A DNA stretch of 64,000 nt from BM003 sp963783695 (GCA_963783695.1 CAWAOM010000001.1:124001-188000); one strand, 5' to 3'; shown: positions 19,469-29,154, counted from the stretch's first letter. Numbers and translations: made by a program. Notes: a model not told the origin generated them from the sequence alone.

Positions 19469-19552
19469 AATGGTCGCCAAATCGTAAAACCGATGGCAGA
19501 TTATACGCGGCCGTCCGGGGCGCGTGCCGGCGATGGGGAGTGAGCGATACAG

Positions 19553-21379
19553 ATGACCGCAATCCTGGGATTGTCGGCGTATTACCATGACAGCGCCGCG
19601 GCGCTGGTCGTCGACGGCGAGATACGCGCCGCGGCCCAGGAGGAACGATTCAGCCGGCTTCGTCACGATGCGGCTTTCCCCGCAAGCGCGGTACGGTTTT
19701 GTCTTGACCGCGGCGGTTTTTCGCTCGATCAACTCGACGCCGTAGTCTTCTACGACAAGCCTTGGATCAAATTCGAGCGACTGCTCGAGAGCTATCTCGG
19801 CAAGGCGCCGTACGGCTTCTCGTCGTTCGTCGCGGCGATGCCGGTATGGCTGAAGCAGAAACTGTTTCTGAAATCGCTATTGCGGGAGGAACTGAAAAAG
19901 GTATCCGGAGCGGCTACGGTCCCGCAGCTGTTGTTCACGGAGCACCACCAGTCACATGCGGCGTCCGCATTCTATCCATCGCCGTTCGCGTCGGCGGCGG
20001 TGTTATGCATGGATGGAGTTGGCGAGTGGGCGACCACCTCGGCCTGGCTCGGCAATGGCGAATCGCTGCGGGGTCTCTGGGAAATTCACTGGCCGCATTC
20101 ACTGGGCCTGTTGTACTCGGCTTTCACCTACTACGCGGGTTTCCGCGTCAATTCGGGTGAGTACAAGTTGATGGGTCTGGCCCCGTACGGTGAACCACGC
20201 TTTGCGCAGCTTATTCGCGATGAGCTGATCGACATCAAACCCGATGGCAGCTTTCGGCTCAATCTCGAATACTTTGACTATGTGACGGGACTGCGCATGA
20301 CCAATGAGCGATTCGATCAGCTGTTCGGGGCGCCGCCGCGTCGTCCCGAGACGCCGATGACGCAGCATTACATGGATATGGCTGCCTCCGTTCAGCGGGT
20401 TACCGAGGAAATCGTGTTGCTGCTGGCGACGACGCTGCGCAGGGAGACCGGTGAAACTGCGCTGTGTCTTGCGGGCGGAGTGGCGCTCAATTGCGTAGCC
20501 AACGGCAGGCTCGCACGCGAGAAGGTTTTCGATTCGCTTTGGATCCAGCCCGCGGCGGGCGATGCCGGCGGCGCGTTGGGTGCCGCGCTGGCAGCCTGGC
20601 ATCTGTATTTCGCCGGAGCGCGCACGATACGCCTCCCCGATGCGATGGGTGGCGCGCTGCTAGGCCCCGCATTCGACGCCGACACGATCGAGACCAGTCT
20701 GCGCGCCGAGGGCGCATGCTTCGAGCGGCTCGAAGAAACGGTATTGATCGAACGGGTAGCGGCTCTGCTGGCATCAGGGGCTGTAGTGGGGTGGTTTCAC
20801 GGGGCAATGGAGTTCGGCCCGCGAGCGTTGGGTGCGCGATCGATTCTGGGTGACCCGCGCGATCCCGACATGCAGTCGCGGATCAATCTGAAAATAAAAT
20901 ACCGTGAGTCTTTCCGGCCATTTGCGCCAGTTGTACTGGAGAAGAGAGCGGCGCAATACTTTGCGCTGGAGGGCACCAGCCCGTACATGCTTGTCGTGGC
21001 GCAGGTCGACGATGCAATACGAATCGAGACCCCCGTCATCGGCAACGGGCTCGAACGGTTGCGGGCGCCGCGTTCGTCGTTACCGGCGGTGACGCATGTC
21101 GATTATTCGGCCCGCGTACAGACGGTGGGCGCGAATGCAGAGCCGCGTATCAGGGCATTGCTTGCCGCATTCGAACGGCAGACCGGTACTGCGGTGCTTG
21201 TAAATACCTCTTTCAACGTGCGCGGCGAGCCGATTGTCTGCACCCCCCATGATGCGTATCAGTGCTTCTTGAGGACCGAAATGGATTATCTTGCGATAGG
21301 TAATTTTCTGCTGGATCGCCGCGATCAACCTGCAGATGCGATCGCAGCCGCACGTACAGCGTCTTTCGCTGAGGACTGA
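19553..21379 (+). CDS. Carbamoyltransferase, NodU/CmcH/TobZ type
   Basis: A 608-residue two-domain carbamoyltransferase. The N-terminal part has LGLSAYYHDSAAALV, AQEERFSR, EHHQSHAASAF and CMDGVGEW, typical of the Kae1-like nucleotide-binding domain that forms carbamoyl-adenylate from carbamoyl phosphate. The C-terminal part has WFHGAMEFGPRALGARSIL and NTSFNVRGEPIV. Family enzymes carbamoylate hydroxyls of sugars or antibiotics; the acceptor here is unknown. SxtJ-like and DUF5989 genes follow with minimal spacing, an arrangement seen around uncharacterised carbamoyltransferases in many bacteria. The neighbouring SGNH-TPR proteins may act on the same product (inference). Confidence 0.9.
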   Translation: MTAILGLSAYYHDSAAALVVDGEIRAAAQEERFSRLRHDAAFPASAVRFCLDRGGFSLDQLDAVVFYDKPWIKFERLLESYLGKAPYGFSSFVAAMPVWLKQKLFLKSLLREELKKVSGAATVPQLLFTEHHQSHAASAFYPSPFASAAVLCMDGVGEWATTSAWLGNGESLRGLWEIHWPHSLGLLYSAFTYYAGFRVNSGEYKLMGLAPYGEPRFAQLIRDELIDIKPDGSFRLNLEYFDYVTGLRMTNERFDQLFGAPPRRPETPMTQHYMDMAASVQRVTEEIVLLLATTLRRETGETALCLAGGVALNCVANGRLAREKVFDSLWIQPAAGDAGGALGAALAAWHLYFAGARTIRLPDAMGGALLGPAFDADTIETSLRAEGACFERLEETVLIERVAALLASGAVVGWFHGAMEFGPRALGARSILGDPRDPDMQSRINLKIKYRESFRPFAPVVLEKRAAQYFALEGTSPYMLVVAQVDDAIRIETPVIGNGLERLRAPRSSLPAVTHVDYSARVQTVGANAEPRIRALLAAFERQTGTAVLVNTSFNVRGEPIVCTPHDAYQCFLRTEMDYLAIGNFLLDRRDQPADAIAAARTASFAED

Positions 21380-21386
21380 TGCCACG

Positions 21387-21794
21387 ATGCAACGCCCCGA
21401 AGACCTGTCGATTCGCGAGCTCCGTCACTTTGGCGTGGGTCTCGCGGTTCTCGTCATTCTGCTGTTTGTCGTGTTGTTGCCATGGCTGCGAGACGCTGCG
21501 CGACCGCTCTGGCCATGGTTTGTCGGCGCCGCGCTGTGGCTTGCTGCGGGACTTGCGCCAGCCGGGCTGAGGCCGGTTTATCGCGGCTTTTTCCCGATCG
21601 CACTGGCGCTGGCCTGGTTCAATACCCGGTTCTTGCTGGGTATCGTGTTTTTTGCTCTGATTACGCCACTCGGCGCGGTGCTCAGGGCGCTCGGGAAATT
21701 ACAATACACTGAGCGCTGGGACGAACAGTCCGGTAGTTACCGGGCGAACGTGAGCCACCAGGCGCGGGCAGAGGATCTCGAGAGGCCGTATTGA
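21387..21794 (+). CDS. SxtJ-family small membrane protein
   Basis: A 135-residue protein from ATG 21387, seven bases after the carbamoyltransferase stop. It has an amphipathic N-terminus (LSIRELRHFG), two or three hydrophobic helices (GLAVLVILLFVVLLP, FVGAALWLAAGLAP) and a third long hydrophobic stretch LGIVFFALITPLGAVLRALGK. That last pattern is typical of SxtJ-like proteins. The biochemical function of the family is not established. The consistent pairing with a carbamoyltransferase and a DUF5989 peptide suggests a membrane platform for that enzyme. Confidence 0.75.
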   Translation: MQRPEDLSIRELRHFGVGLAVLVILLFVVLLPWLRDAARPLWPWFVGAALWLAAGLAPAGLRPVYRGFFPIALALAWFNTRFLLGIVFFALITPLGAVLRALGKLQYTERWDEQSGSYRANVSHQARAEDLERPY

Positions 21795-21946
21795 TGGGAG
21801 AGTTTTTCAAGGATCTGTGGGGATTTCTGCGTGCCCGCAAAAAAATCTGGCTTGCGCCGGTAATAATTGTCCTGCTGCTTCTCGGCGGCCTCGTCGTGGT
21901 AAGCCAGCAGTCGGTGCTGGCGTCGTTTATCTATACGATTTTCTGA
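21794..21946 (+). CDS. DUF5989-family single-helix membrane peptide
   Basis: A 50-residue ORF whose ATG overlaps the preceding stop by one base (TGATG). It encodes GEFFKDLWGFLRARKK, then a hydrophobic helix (APVIIVLLLLGGLVVV) and a short SVLASFIYTIF tail. This matches the DUF5989 pattern of a basic amphipathic head plus one transmembrane span. It is the third gene of the carbamoyltransferase-SxtJ unit. Function unknown. Confidence 0.75.
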   Translation: MGEFFKDLWGFLRARKKIWLAPVIIVLLLLGGLVVVSQQSVLASFIYTIF

Positions 21947-22148
21947 ACTGTTTGCCGCCCGTCAGGCGTTTTTTCGCGGCGTCGCACTCAGCTTGATTTG
22001 CTGCAATGCACCGTGCCAAGCTGGGCACCGGTGCGGAATTTCGTAACGCTGGCGCGATCAGGCGCGTCATACCAGAGCGGGACGAGACGACACCGTAGGT
22101 CCACCCAATCGTTTACCTCACAGCGGTGGCCAGCGGGATGCGATAAGA

Positions 22149-23750
22149 ATGCAGAACAATACGCGCATGGAGCGAGCGCTCGACGCGCGATCCGGGCGAG
22201 ACAAATTTGCAGGCCTAAGGGTGCTGCCGGCGTTGCTCGGTCTGGTACTTGCGGCGTGTACCGGTTCGACTGGGCAAAATGGAAGAGACGTTGACTTTGC
22301 TGCCGGGCCGGTAGTGGTAACGCCACAGCGCGACTGGTCGGATTCCATTATCTATTTCGTCATCCTCGATCGCTTTGCCGACGGCGATGCCGGCAACAAT
22401 AGCAACGTCCAGCGCAAGAACCCGGGTGGTTACCACGGCGGCGACCTGGATGGATTGACCCTACAGCTCGACGAAATTGCTGACCTCGGCGCGACGGCGA
22501 TCTGGATCACCCCTGTCCCGCTGCAGGTTGATTTTGCGCCGATCGTGCCTGGCATGCCCGAGACCAACGGGCAATTCTTCGAGCATTGGGGATTCCATGG
22601 ATACTGGGCCGAGGACTTCACCCGGATGGAGCCGCACTTCGGTACCGAGGCCGACCTTGCGGCGCTTGTCGACGCGGCGCACGAGCGCGGGATAAAGGTG
22701 CTGCTCGACGTGGTTTATAACCATGCCGGGTATGGCGCGCAGTACGAAACGGATCCGCGTTTTTCCGGATGGATCCGGAAGAAGCCGGTCGATTGCGCCG
22801 CCGATCCGCTCACCTGCCAGGTGGGGGGGCTGCCTGACTTCGATACCGGTCGCGACGACGTCCGCAAGTACCTTCTCGATGCCAATATCGGGCTCGCCGA
22901 ACGCACGGGTCTGGACGGATTCCGTCTTGATACGGTCAAGCATGTAGAGCACGATTTCTGGCAACTCCACCGCGATCAGACCCGGGTCCGGGTCAGCGAG
23001 GACTTTTTCCTGCTTGGCGAAGTGTGGGGCGGCGATGCCCGGGTACTCGACGAGTGGTTTGAGAACGACGAAATGGACTCGGGTTTCGACTTTTCTTTCA
23101 GCGGAAGCTGTCAGAGCTGGGTCAAGGGGCGCGGCCGCACAATTGCGTATGCGTCCTATCTGAAGAAACGGCACAAAGTGCGCGACGGCTATCACCTGGC
23201 ACATTATCTGTCGAGCCACGACGAGACCATGGCGCTGCATTTGCTCGAAAACGACGTCGACCGGTTTCGGTTGTGCGTGGCGCTGCAAATGACGACGCTG
23301 GGGATACCTGTCATTTACTACGGCGAAGAGGTCGCGCGCGGGGGTGGTGCATGGCCAACCAATCGCAAGGACATGCCGTGGGGCAGCCGCAAGATCAAGC
23401 CCGGCGCCGGCGTTGCGAGGGACGAGTCGCTGCGCAGCTATTACAAAAACCTGATTGGATTGCGGCGCGCTCATCCGGCGCTAAGCGGCGGCGACTACGA
23501 AGCCCTGTCCAGCGACGGTGACCTTCTCGTATTCAGGCGAACTGACCGGCAGACTGGCGGTACCGTAATAGTCGCGGTCAATCGCGGTTCCGAGGCGGCG
23601 ACTGCGACGGTGGATCTACCCGCCGACTGGCAGGAGGGAGTCGCTATTTCAGAGGCGATTAGCGGTGAACAGACTGTCGCTGGCGCTAACCGGATGGAAA
23701 TATCGGTGCCGCCTGTTGAGGTCCGGATATTCGTCGCGGCTAAACGCTGA
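22149..23750 (+). CDS. GH13 alpha-amylase-family lipoprotein
   Basis: A 533-residue alpha-glucan hydrolase or transglycosidase, probably lipid anchored: the signal ends in LVLAACTG. GH13 blocks are visible as DVVYNHAGYG, GFRLDTVKHVE (nucleophile Asp), FLLGEVWGG (acid Glu) and YLSSHDET. The C-terminal beta-domain follows. The substrate is probably maltodextrin or cyclodextrin, as in neopullulanase/cyclomaltodextrinase-like enzymes, but specificity cannot be set from the motifs. It begins about 200 bases after the DUF5989 gene and is followed 14 bases later by malK, so it heads the transport operon. The second Met at 22167 is an alternative start. Confidence 0.88.
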   Translation: MQNNTRMERALDARSGRDKFAGLRVLPALLGLVLAACTGSTGQNGRDVDFAAGPVVVTPQRDWSDSIIYFVILDRFADGDAGNNSNVQRKNPGGYHGGDLDGLTLQLDEIADLGATAIWITPVPLQVDFAPIVPGMPETNGQFFEHWGFHGYWAEDFTRMEPHFGTEADLAALVDAAHERGIKVLLDVVYNHAGYGAQYETDPRFSGWIRKKPVDCAADPLTCQVGGLPDFDTGRDDVRKYLLDANIGLAERTGLDGFRLDTVKHVEHDFWQLHRDQTRVRVSEDFFLLGEVWGGDARVLDEWFENDEMDSGFDFSFSGSCQSWVKGRGRTIAYASYLKKRHKVRDGYHLAHYLSSHDETMALHLLENDVDRFRLCVALQMTTLGIPVIYYGEEVARGGGAWPTNRKDMPWGSRKIKPGAGVARDESLRSYYKNLIGLRRAHPALSGGDYEALSSDGDLLVFRRTDRQTGGTVIVAVNRGSEAATATVDLPADWQEGVAISEAISGEQTVAGANRMEISVPPVEVRIFVAAKR

Positions 23751-23764
23751 GAGCGAGGAAGCCA

Positions 23765-24922
23765 ATGGCGCAGATTATTTTTGCTGGTGTGGACAAGTCG
23801 TTTGGCGATGTCCGCGTGCTGAAAAATATCAGCATGCAGATTCGCGACGAAGAGTTCATGGTATTTGTCGGGCCCTCGGGCTGCGGAAAATCCACCGCGC
23901 TGCGAATGATTGCCGGTCTCGAGACCATCACTCATGGCGATCTGAGCATCGGCGATCGGGTCGTCAACACGCTGCCGCCGAAAGATCGCGATGTGGCTAT
24001 GGTTTTCCAGAGCTATGCTCTGTATCCGCATATGTCGGTGCGTGAGAATATCGCGTTCGGTCTGCGTCTGCGCAAGATGCCGAAGGACGAGATTGACAGC
24101 CTGGTGGCGAATGCTGCCGATATCCTCGGTTTACAGGAACTCCTGGAGCGCAAGCCAAAGGCATTGTCTGGCGGCCAGCGCCAACGCGTCGCACTTGGCC
24201 GCGCCATCGTTCGCCAGCCATCGGTATTTCTTTTTGACGAACCGTTATCCAATCTCGACGCGGAACTCAGGGTGCACATGCGTGCCGAGCTCAGCAAGCT
24301 GCAACGGCGGCTGAAAACGACTACGGTTTACGTGACTCACGACCAGGTGGAAGCCATGACCATGGGGCACCGGATAGCCGTGCTCGCGCCGTTGGCGAAG
24401 GCGATGGATAGCAATCTGATGCAGGTCGGGACTCCGCTGGAGTTATACGACACCCCGCACAATCTGTTCGTTGCGAGGTTTATCGGCACACCCAATATGA
24501 ATATCGTCGAGGCGACCGTGAGTGACGACGGCTCACAATTGCAAGCGCCCGGCTTCACGGTTCCGGTCCCCGAGCATTTCAGCGCAGCGGCGCGCGAATA
24601 TCGCGGCCGCAAGTTAGCGCTCGGGGTTCGTCCCGAGCATGTCGGTTCGCCGGAAGAGGCCGACTGGCCGCTGCGCATAGAACTCAAGGGTGAAGTAGAG
24701 ATTATCGAAACCATCGGCCACGAGGTCGTGCTGCATGTGCGCAGCGGCGGCGAACCGATGATTGCCAAGATGGCAAGCCACAAACACATGCCGGGGTTTG
24801 GCGATACCGTGGATCTGGTGCTGAAGAGCGATGAGATCCATCTGTTCGATCTGGACACCGAACAACGTCTCGGTCTGCCCGCCGCGGAGCCGGTTGCTGC
24901 GGCGACCGGTACGACTGGTTGA
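23765..24922 (+). CDS. malK: Maltose/maltodextrin ABC transporter ATP-binding protein
   Basis: A 385-residue ATPase that powers sugar import. Walker A GPSGCGKST, Q-loop VFQSYALYPHMSV, signature LSGGQRQR, Walker B FLFDEPLSNLD and switch His in VTHDQVEAMTMG are all present. The C-terminal ~140 residues form the MalK/UgpC-type OB domain (LGVRPEHV). It sits between the GH13 lipoprotein and malE, consistent with maltodextrin specificity. No separate transcriptional regulator is encoded nearby. Confidence 0.93.
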   Translation: MAQIIFAGVDKSFGDVRVLKNISMQIRDEEFMVFVGPSGCGKSTALRMIAGLETITHGDLSIGDRVVNTLPPKDRDVAMVFQSYALYPHMSVRENIAFGLRLRKMPKDEIDSLVANAADILGLQELLERKPKALSGGQRQRVALGRAIVRQPSVFLFDEPLSNLDAELRVHMRAELSKLQRRLKTTTVYVTHDQVEAMTMGHRIAVLAPLAKAMDSNLMQVGTPLELYDTPHNLFVARFIGTPNMNIVEATVSDDGSQLQAPGFTVPVPEHFSAAAREYRGRKLALGVRPEHVGSPEEADWPLRIELKGEVEIIETIGHEVVLHVRSGGEPMIAKMASHKHMPGFGDTVDLVLKSDEIHLFDLDTEQRLGLPAAEPVAAATGTTG

Positions 24923-24937
24923 GGAATGGGAGAAGTC

Positions 24938-26182
24938 ATGCAGAATCTAAAGTCGTTCGCCGATCGCGTTTTTAGTGCGATCGCGGTTGCCGTGTTGTTA
25001 CTGGGTGCGACGACACAGTCGTTGTTTGCCGCAGAGTTGATCGTATGGCACGCCTATCGGGGCGGCGAAAAGGCCGCTTTCGAAAAAACGGTGGGCATGT
25101 TCAATCAGCAGGTAGCGGCCGGCGGTGTTACGGTCAGGACGCTGGCCGTCCCCTATGATGCTTACGCCGATAAAATTACTGCTGCCGTTCCGCGCGGTAA
25201 GGGGCCGGACATTTTCATTTATGCCCAGGATCGTCTCGGCGGCTGGATCGAGGGTGGTAAGACGATTGAATCGATCGACTTCTATCTCGAGGACGAAACC
25301 GTCGATGCCATCCTGCCGGGGATGCTTGATGCGATGACCTACAGGGATACTGTTTACGGTCTGCCGCTCAATTATAAAAGTATCGCGATGATCTATAACA
25401 AGGCTCTCGTCAAGTCGCCGCCGAAGACCTCGGCGGAACTGGTCAGCATCGCCAAGAAACTGACCAATCCCGGGTCTGGCAAGTTCGGGTTGGTCTATGC
25501 GTATTCGGATTATTACTATCACGCGGCACTGATGAACGCCTTCGGCGGGCGGGTTTTCGATCCCGGTCCGACTCCGGTTATCGATGCTCCGGAGAACATA
25601 CAGGCCATCAAGCAGATGCTGAAATGGTACAAGGAGGACGGAATCCTGCCGGCCGATCCGTCTACCGCTCTGATCACCGCACTGTTCAATGAGGGCAATG
25701 CCGGGATTGTGTTTTCAGGGCCGTGGTTTCTCGGTGAAATTGCGGACAGTGTCGACTATGGTCTTGCCGTACTGCCGACTCTGGACGAAGCCAATGGGGA
25801 GCCGATGCGGCCGTGGCTCACCATTGAAGGCATCTATATTTCCCAGGGCTCGAAAAACAAGGATGCAGCATACGAGTTCGCCAAGTTCATGGTCTCCGAG
25901 GAGGCCGGCCTTGTTTTGGCGCTGGAAGGCGGACAATTGCACACGAATCGCGCGGTGTACGAAAATGACAAAGTCGCGAGCGATCCGGTTCTGAGCGCGT
26001 TCCGCGCCCAGTACGAAACCGCTGTGCCAATGCCCAATTACGCTGAAATGACCCTGATGTGGTCACCGGTGACGACGGCGATGAACAAGATTGTCAAAGG
26101 CGCATCGACGCCGGAAGCGGCGATGAGCGAAGCACAGAAGACCATTATGGAGGGCCTTGCGGCGCTCAGGAAGGGACGTTGA
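24938..26182 (+). CDS. malE: Maltose/maltodextrin-binding periplasmic protein
   Basis: Extracytoplasmic solute-binding protein. From ATG 24938 (GGGAGAA ribosome site upstream) it has a Sec signal ending near LFAAEL. The mature start ELIVWHAYRGGEKAAFE is MalE-like, followed by YDAYADKITAAVPRGKGPDIF, GLPLNYKSIAMIYNK and PWFLGEI. The usual ~410-residue length is kept. The stop overlaps the TTG start of malF, so translation is coupled. Confidence 0.93.
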   Translation: MQNLKSFADRVFSAIAVAVLLLGATTQSLFAAELIVWHAYRGGEKAAFEKTVGMFNQQVAAGGVTVRTLAVPYDAYADKITAAVPRGKGPDIFIYAQDRLGGWIEGGKTIESIDFYLEDETVDAILPGMLDAMTYRDTVYGLPLNYKSIAMIYNKALVKSPPKTSAELVSIAKKLTNPGSGKFGLVYAYSDYYYHAALMNAFGGRVFDPGPTPVIDAPENIQAIKQMLKWYKEDGILPADPSTALITALFNEGNAGIVFSGPWFLGEIADSVDYGLAVLPTLDEANGEPMRPWLTIEGIYISQGSKNKDAAYEFAKFMVSEEAGLVLALEGGQLHTNRAVYENDKVASDPVLSAFRAQYETAVPMPNYAEMTLMWSPVTTAMNKIVKGASTPEAAMSEAQKTIMEGLAALRKGR

Positions 26183-28200
26183 CCGACAGGACCCTTAGTG
26201 ATTCTGATGACGTAGGCGCGCCTGCAGTCGCGTCGCGGCGGGTATGGCCCGACAGGGTCGTCCGCGGTGTACTGCTCGGATCCATCCTGGCGGTGATCCT
26301 GAGCGTCTGGTTTTTCGGCCAGGCCGAGCGTGAAATATCTCAGGACTATTACGAGCGCCAGGTCGTCACATCGGCGATGGGCCTGGCTGAGATTGTCGCT
26401 GATGCCGAACGCCGGAAATTGCCCGCCGAGAGTCTTGCTGAAATAGCCAGCGCCTGGACCGCCATCGAGCCCGGCGCGGAGGGCGTCCGGATACTCCGCC
26501 TTAGCGGCGCCAGCCTGCGGGCTTCGACGGAGGAGGGCGATGCCGCCGAAAAGTCCCTGCCGCGTCGTCTCGCCCGTGACGAGAAGTGGTTTTACGATCT
26601 GGCCCAGGAAATTCGTACGGCGGTAGAAACGAACCGCGATGAGGATGTATTCCGCAAGGCCCATGTCGATGTTGAACGTCTTGGTGCGACCGGGTACCGG
26701 GTTACGCTACCGTATTTCGTCGACGAATCCGTGTCGGGCGTGGTCCAGGTACGGCGCAATGTCACCACTGTGCCCCGTGGGAGCATGGCCATTGCTGCGA
26801 CTCTCGCGATTGTGTTGCCTACGCTGGCTATGCTGGGACTGGGCTGGCTGGTTCCGGCATTGCGTACGCCAGGTGGCAGCCGCTGGGGCCAGGCGCTCGC
26901 GGCCATCGCGGTTTTCAGCCTGGGTTTTTACTTTTTCGGCCAGTACGGACTGGACCGTGCCGGGACGCTGGAACTAGAGCTGAACCAGTCGCTGGCAGCC
27001 GAGTACCAGTCCTTGCGTGACAGCGCGCGGGTGCTGGCGTCAGACGCCGGTGTCAACCTCATTGAGAATGGTGACAACCTGTGGGACGTCGACGACTATC
27101 AACGTCCGCTTGCGCTGGTACGCGGCAGTGGCGAACTCGATAGCGAAGCCGCGGACCGCCAGGTAGAAGCCCGGCGCGGCTTCCTCGGCAACGCGTTGCG
27201 TGGCAACTGGGTCAGCGGGCTCGTGTTGTTGCTGTTCATAGGGCTTGGCTACGGGCAGCGGGTATGGCGAACACTGGTCGAGCATCGCGATGCCTACCTG
27301 TACGTGACGCCGGCGATGCTGGGGATGCTGCTGCTGGTGATGTTCCCGTTCGCTTATGGCGTGGCGCTGTCATTCACCGACATGACACTGTTCAACGAGA
27401 ATCTGCCGCTGCGCGATCTTTGGGTCGGTCTCAAAAACTATGTCGACATACTCGGTGATTTCAACGTCGCCAAGAGAACCGAAGAAGGCTGGATTTTTAA
27501 CTACAAGAATTTCTACTGGACGCTGTACATCACCATCTGCTGGACGGTTTTCAACGTGCTGATCGGCGTCAGTATCGGGCTTGTGCTGGCCCTGGCATTG
27601 AACACCAAGGGCCTGCGTGGCAAGTCGATCTATCGGATTCTTCTGATCCTGCCCTGGGCAGTGCCGAACTACATAACCGCGCTGACCTGGCGCGGCATGT
27701 TTCATCAGCAGTTTGGTGTCATAAACCAGGCCATCCAGATGTTCGGGGGGCAACCGGTTGCATGGTTCGATGGCGTGTTTCCGTCTTTTATCACGGGTCT
27801 CGCCACCAATGGGTGGCTGAGTTTCCCGTTCATGATGGTCGTCATTCTCGGTGGCCTGCAGTCAATTTCGGCTGATATGTACGAGGCCGCGAGGGTGGAG
27901 GGCGCAACCCGCTGGCAACAATTTCGTCATATCACGCTGCCTTTGTTGAAGCCAACTCTCATCCCGGCGATCATTATCTCGGTTGTCTGGACATTCAATA
28001 TGTTCAATATCATCTTCCTTGTTTCGGGGGGTGAGCCGGGCGGCGCGAACGAGATACTGATCACCCAGGCTTACAAGCTGGCGTTTGAGCAGTATCGATA
28101 TGCGTATGCGGCGGCATATTCGGTCGTAATATTCCTTATCCTGCTTACCTATGGCGTATTCCAGAACAAAATGTCCAAGGCAACGGAGAACGTCGCATGA
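26179..28200 (+). CDS. malF: Maltose/maltodextrin ABC permease MalF with large N-terminal sensor-like extension
   Basis: Inner-membrane permease of the MalFGK2 importer. I chose TTG 26179, preceded by AGGAAGGGA with correct spacing and overlapping the malE stop; this gives 673 residues. The permease core occupies about 365-673 with the EAA loop at 569-592 (EAARVEGATRWQQF). Ahead of it lies an unusual ~360-residue region: helix 30-48, a ~150-residue extracytoplasmic domain, two helices (about 204-228 and 237-254), a second ~85-residue extracytoplasmic segment and another helix (344-360). The E. coli MalF P2 loop is elsewhere in the fold, so this is an added module, perhaps a sensor. Its first loop has Cache/PAS-like strand patterns, which is inference. 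Confidence 0.88.
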   Translation: MTDRTLSDSDDVGAPAVASRRVWPDRVVRGVLLGSILAVILSVWFFGQAEREISQDYYERQVVTSAMGLAEIVADAERRKLPAESLAEIASAWTAIEPGAEGVRILRLSGASLRASTEEGDAAEKSLPRRLARDEKWFYDLAQEIRTAVETNRDEDVFRKAHVDVERLGATGYRVTLPYFVDESVSGVVQVRRNVTTVPRGSMAIAATLAIVLPTLAMLGLGWLVPALRTPGGSRWGQALAAIAVFSLGFYFFGQYGLDRAGTLELELNQSLAAEYQSLRDSARVLASDAGVNLIENGDNLWDVDDYQRPLALVRGSGELDSEAADRQVEARRGFLGNALRGNWVSGLVLLLFIGLGYGQRVWRTLVEHRDAYLYVTPAMLGMLLLVMFPFAYGVALSFTDMTLFNENLPLRDLWVGLKNYVDILGDFNVAKRTEEGWIFNYKNFYWTLYITICWTVFNVLIGVSIGLVLALALNTKGLRGKSIYRILLILPWAVPNYITALTWRGMFHQQFGVINQAIQMFGGQPVAWFDGVFPSFITGLATNGWLSFPFMMVVILGGLQSISADMYEAARVEGATRWQQFRHITLPLLKPTLIPAIIISVVWTFNMFNIIFLVSGGEPGGANEILITQAYKLAFEQYRYAYAAAYSVVIFLILLTYGVFQNKMSKATENVA

Positions 28201-29078
28201 GCGATGTCGGCGAAAACCGCTCTGGTCATTTCTGGATCCACGTCGGGCTCATCGCGTTCACGCTGCTTGCGATATACCCGATTCTTTGGGTATTCACGAT
28301 AGCGTTCTCCGGTGGGCAAAATCTGTTCTTTGTTAATTTGCCAGCAGACCCGACCTTTCTCGACCGGCTTCGCTACATTCATCCATGGCCACAGACTTTT
28401 TCGGTGCAGAATTTCGTCGATGTAATGACGGAGCAGCCGTTTGCCCGCTGGATGTTTAACGGTGCAATCGTGGCCGGCGCGACGACAGTGCTGGGGGTGT
28501 TTCTCGCCTGCACCGCCGGTTACGCGTTTTCCAGGTTCCGCTTCCCCGGGCGCCGTGCCGGTCTGATGTCATTTCTCGTATCGCAAATGTTTCCGGGAAC
28601 GCTGATGATGGTGCCGCTGTTCATCATCATCGTTAAGTGGCTGAATCTGGGAAATTCGTATCTCGGACTGGTGATGGTGTACGCCACGACGGCAATCCCG
28701 TTCTGCGTCTGGATGCTCAAGGCGTACTTCGACACCATTCCCTACGAAATAGAGGAATCCGCGATTATGGATGGTGCAACGCGGCAACAAATTTTCTTCA
28801 AGATTATTTTGCCGCTGGCCAAACCTGCAGTCGCGGTTACCGCGCTTTTTTCTTTCATGACAGGGTGGAATGAATTCATTTTGGCGTCTATCTTCATGGA
28901 AGAGGAAATCATGTACACTGCGCCAGTGGGTTTGCGCTTTTTTGTGGGGGGATTCTCGCAGCAGTGGGGTTATTTTGCGGCCGGTTCAATAATAGTATCG
29001 ATACCCGTTGTTGCGTTGTTCTATTATTTGCAGAATTATCTGGTCTCGGGTCTGACCGCCGGCGGCGTCAAGGGATGA
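28197..29078 (+). CDS. malG: Maltose/maltodextrin ABC permease
   Basis: Second permease subunit, 293 residues, about the normal length. It has six hydrophobic segments and the EAA loop EIEESAIMDGATRQQIFFKI followed by LPLAKPAV. The ATG overlaps the malF stop by four bases (ATGA). With MalF, MalK and MalE it completes the importer. Confidence 0.93.
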   Translation: MSDVGENRSGHFWIHVGLIAFTLLAIYPILWVFTIAFSGGQNLFFVNLPADPTFLDRLRYIHPWPQTFSVQNFVDVMTEQPFARWMFNGAIVAGATTVLGVFLACTAGYAFSRFRFPGRRAGLMSFLVSQMFPGTLMMVPLFIIIVKWLNLGNSYLGLVMVYATTAIPFCVWMLKAYFDTIPYEIEESAIMDGATRQQIFFKIILPLAKPAVAVTALFSFMTGWNEFILASIFMEEEIMYTAPVGLRFFVGGFSQQWGYFAAGSIIVSIPVVALFYYLQNYLVSGLTAGGVKG

Positions 29079-29154
29079 AGATAAGACCGCAAGTCTTGTG
29101 CCCTGCAACAACGTGACCGGGAAAAAGACAACAAGCACAAACGAGAGGTTTACC

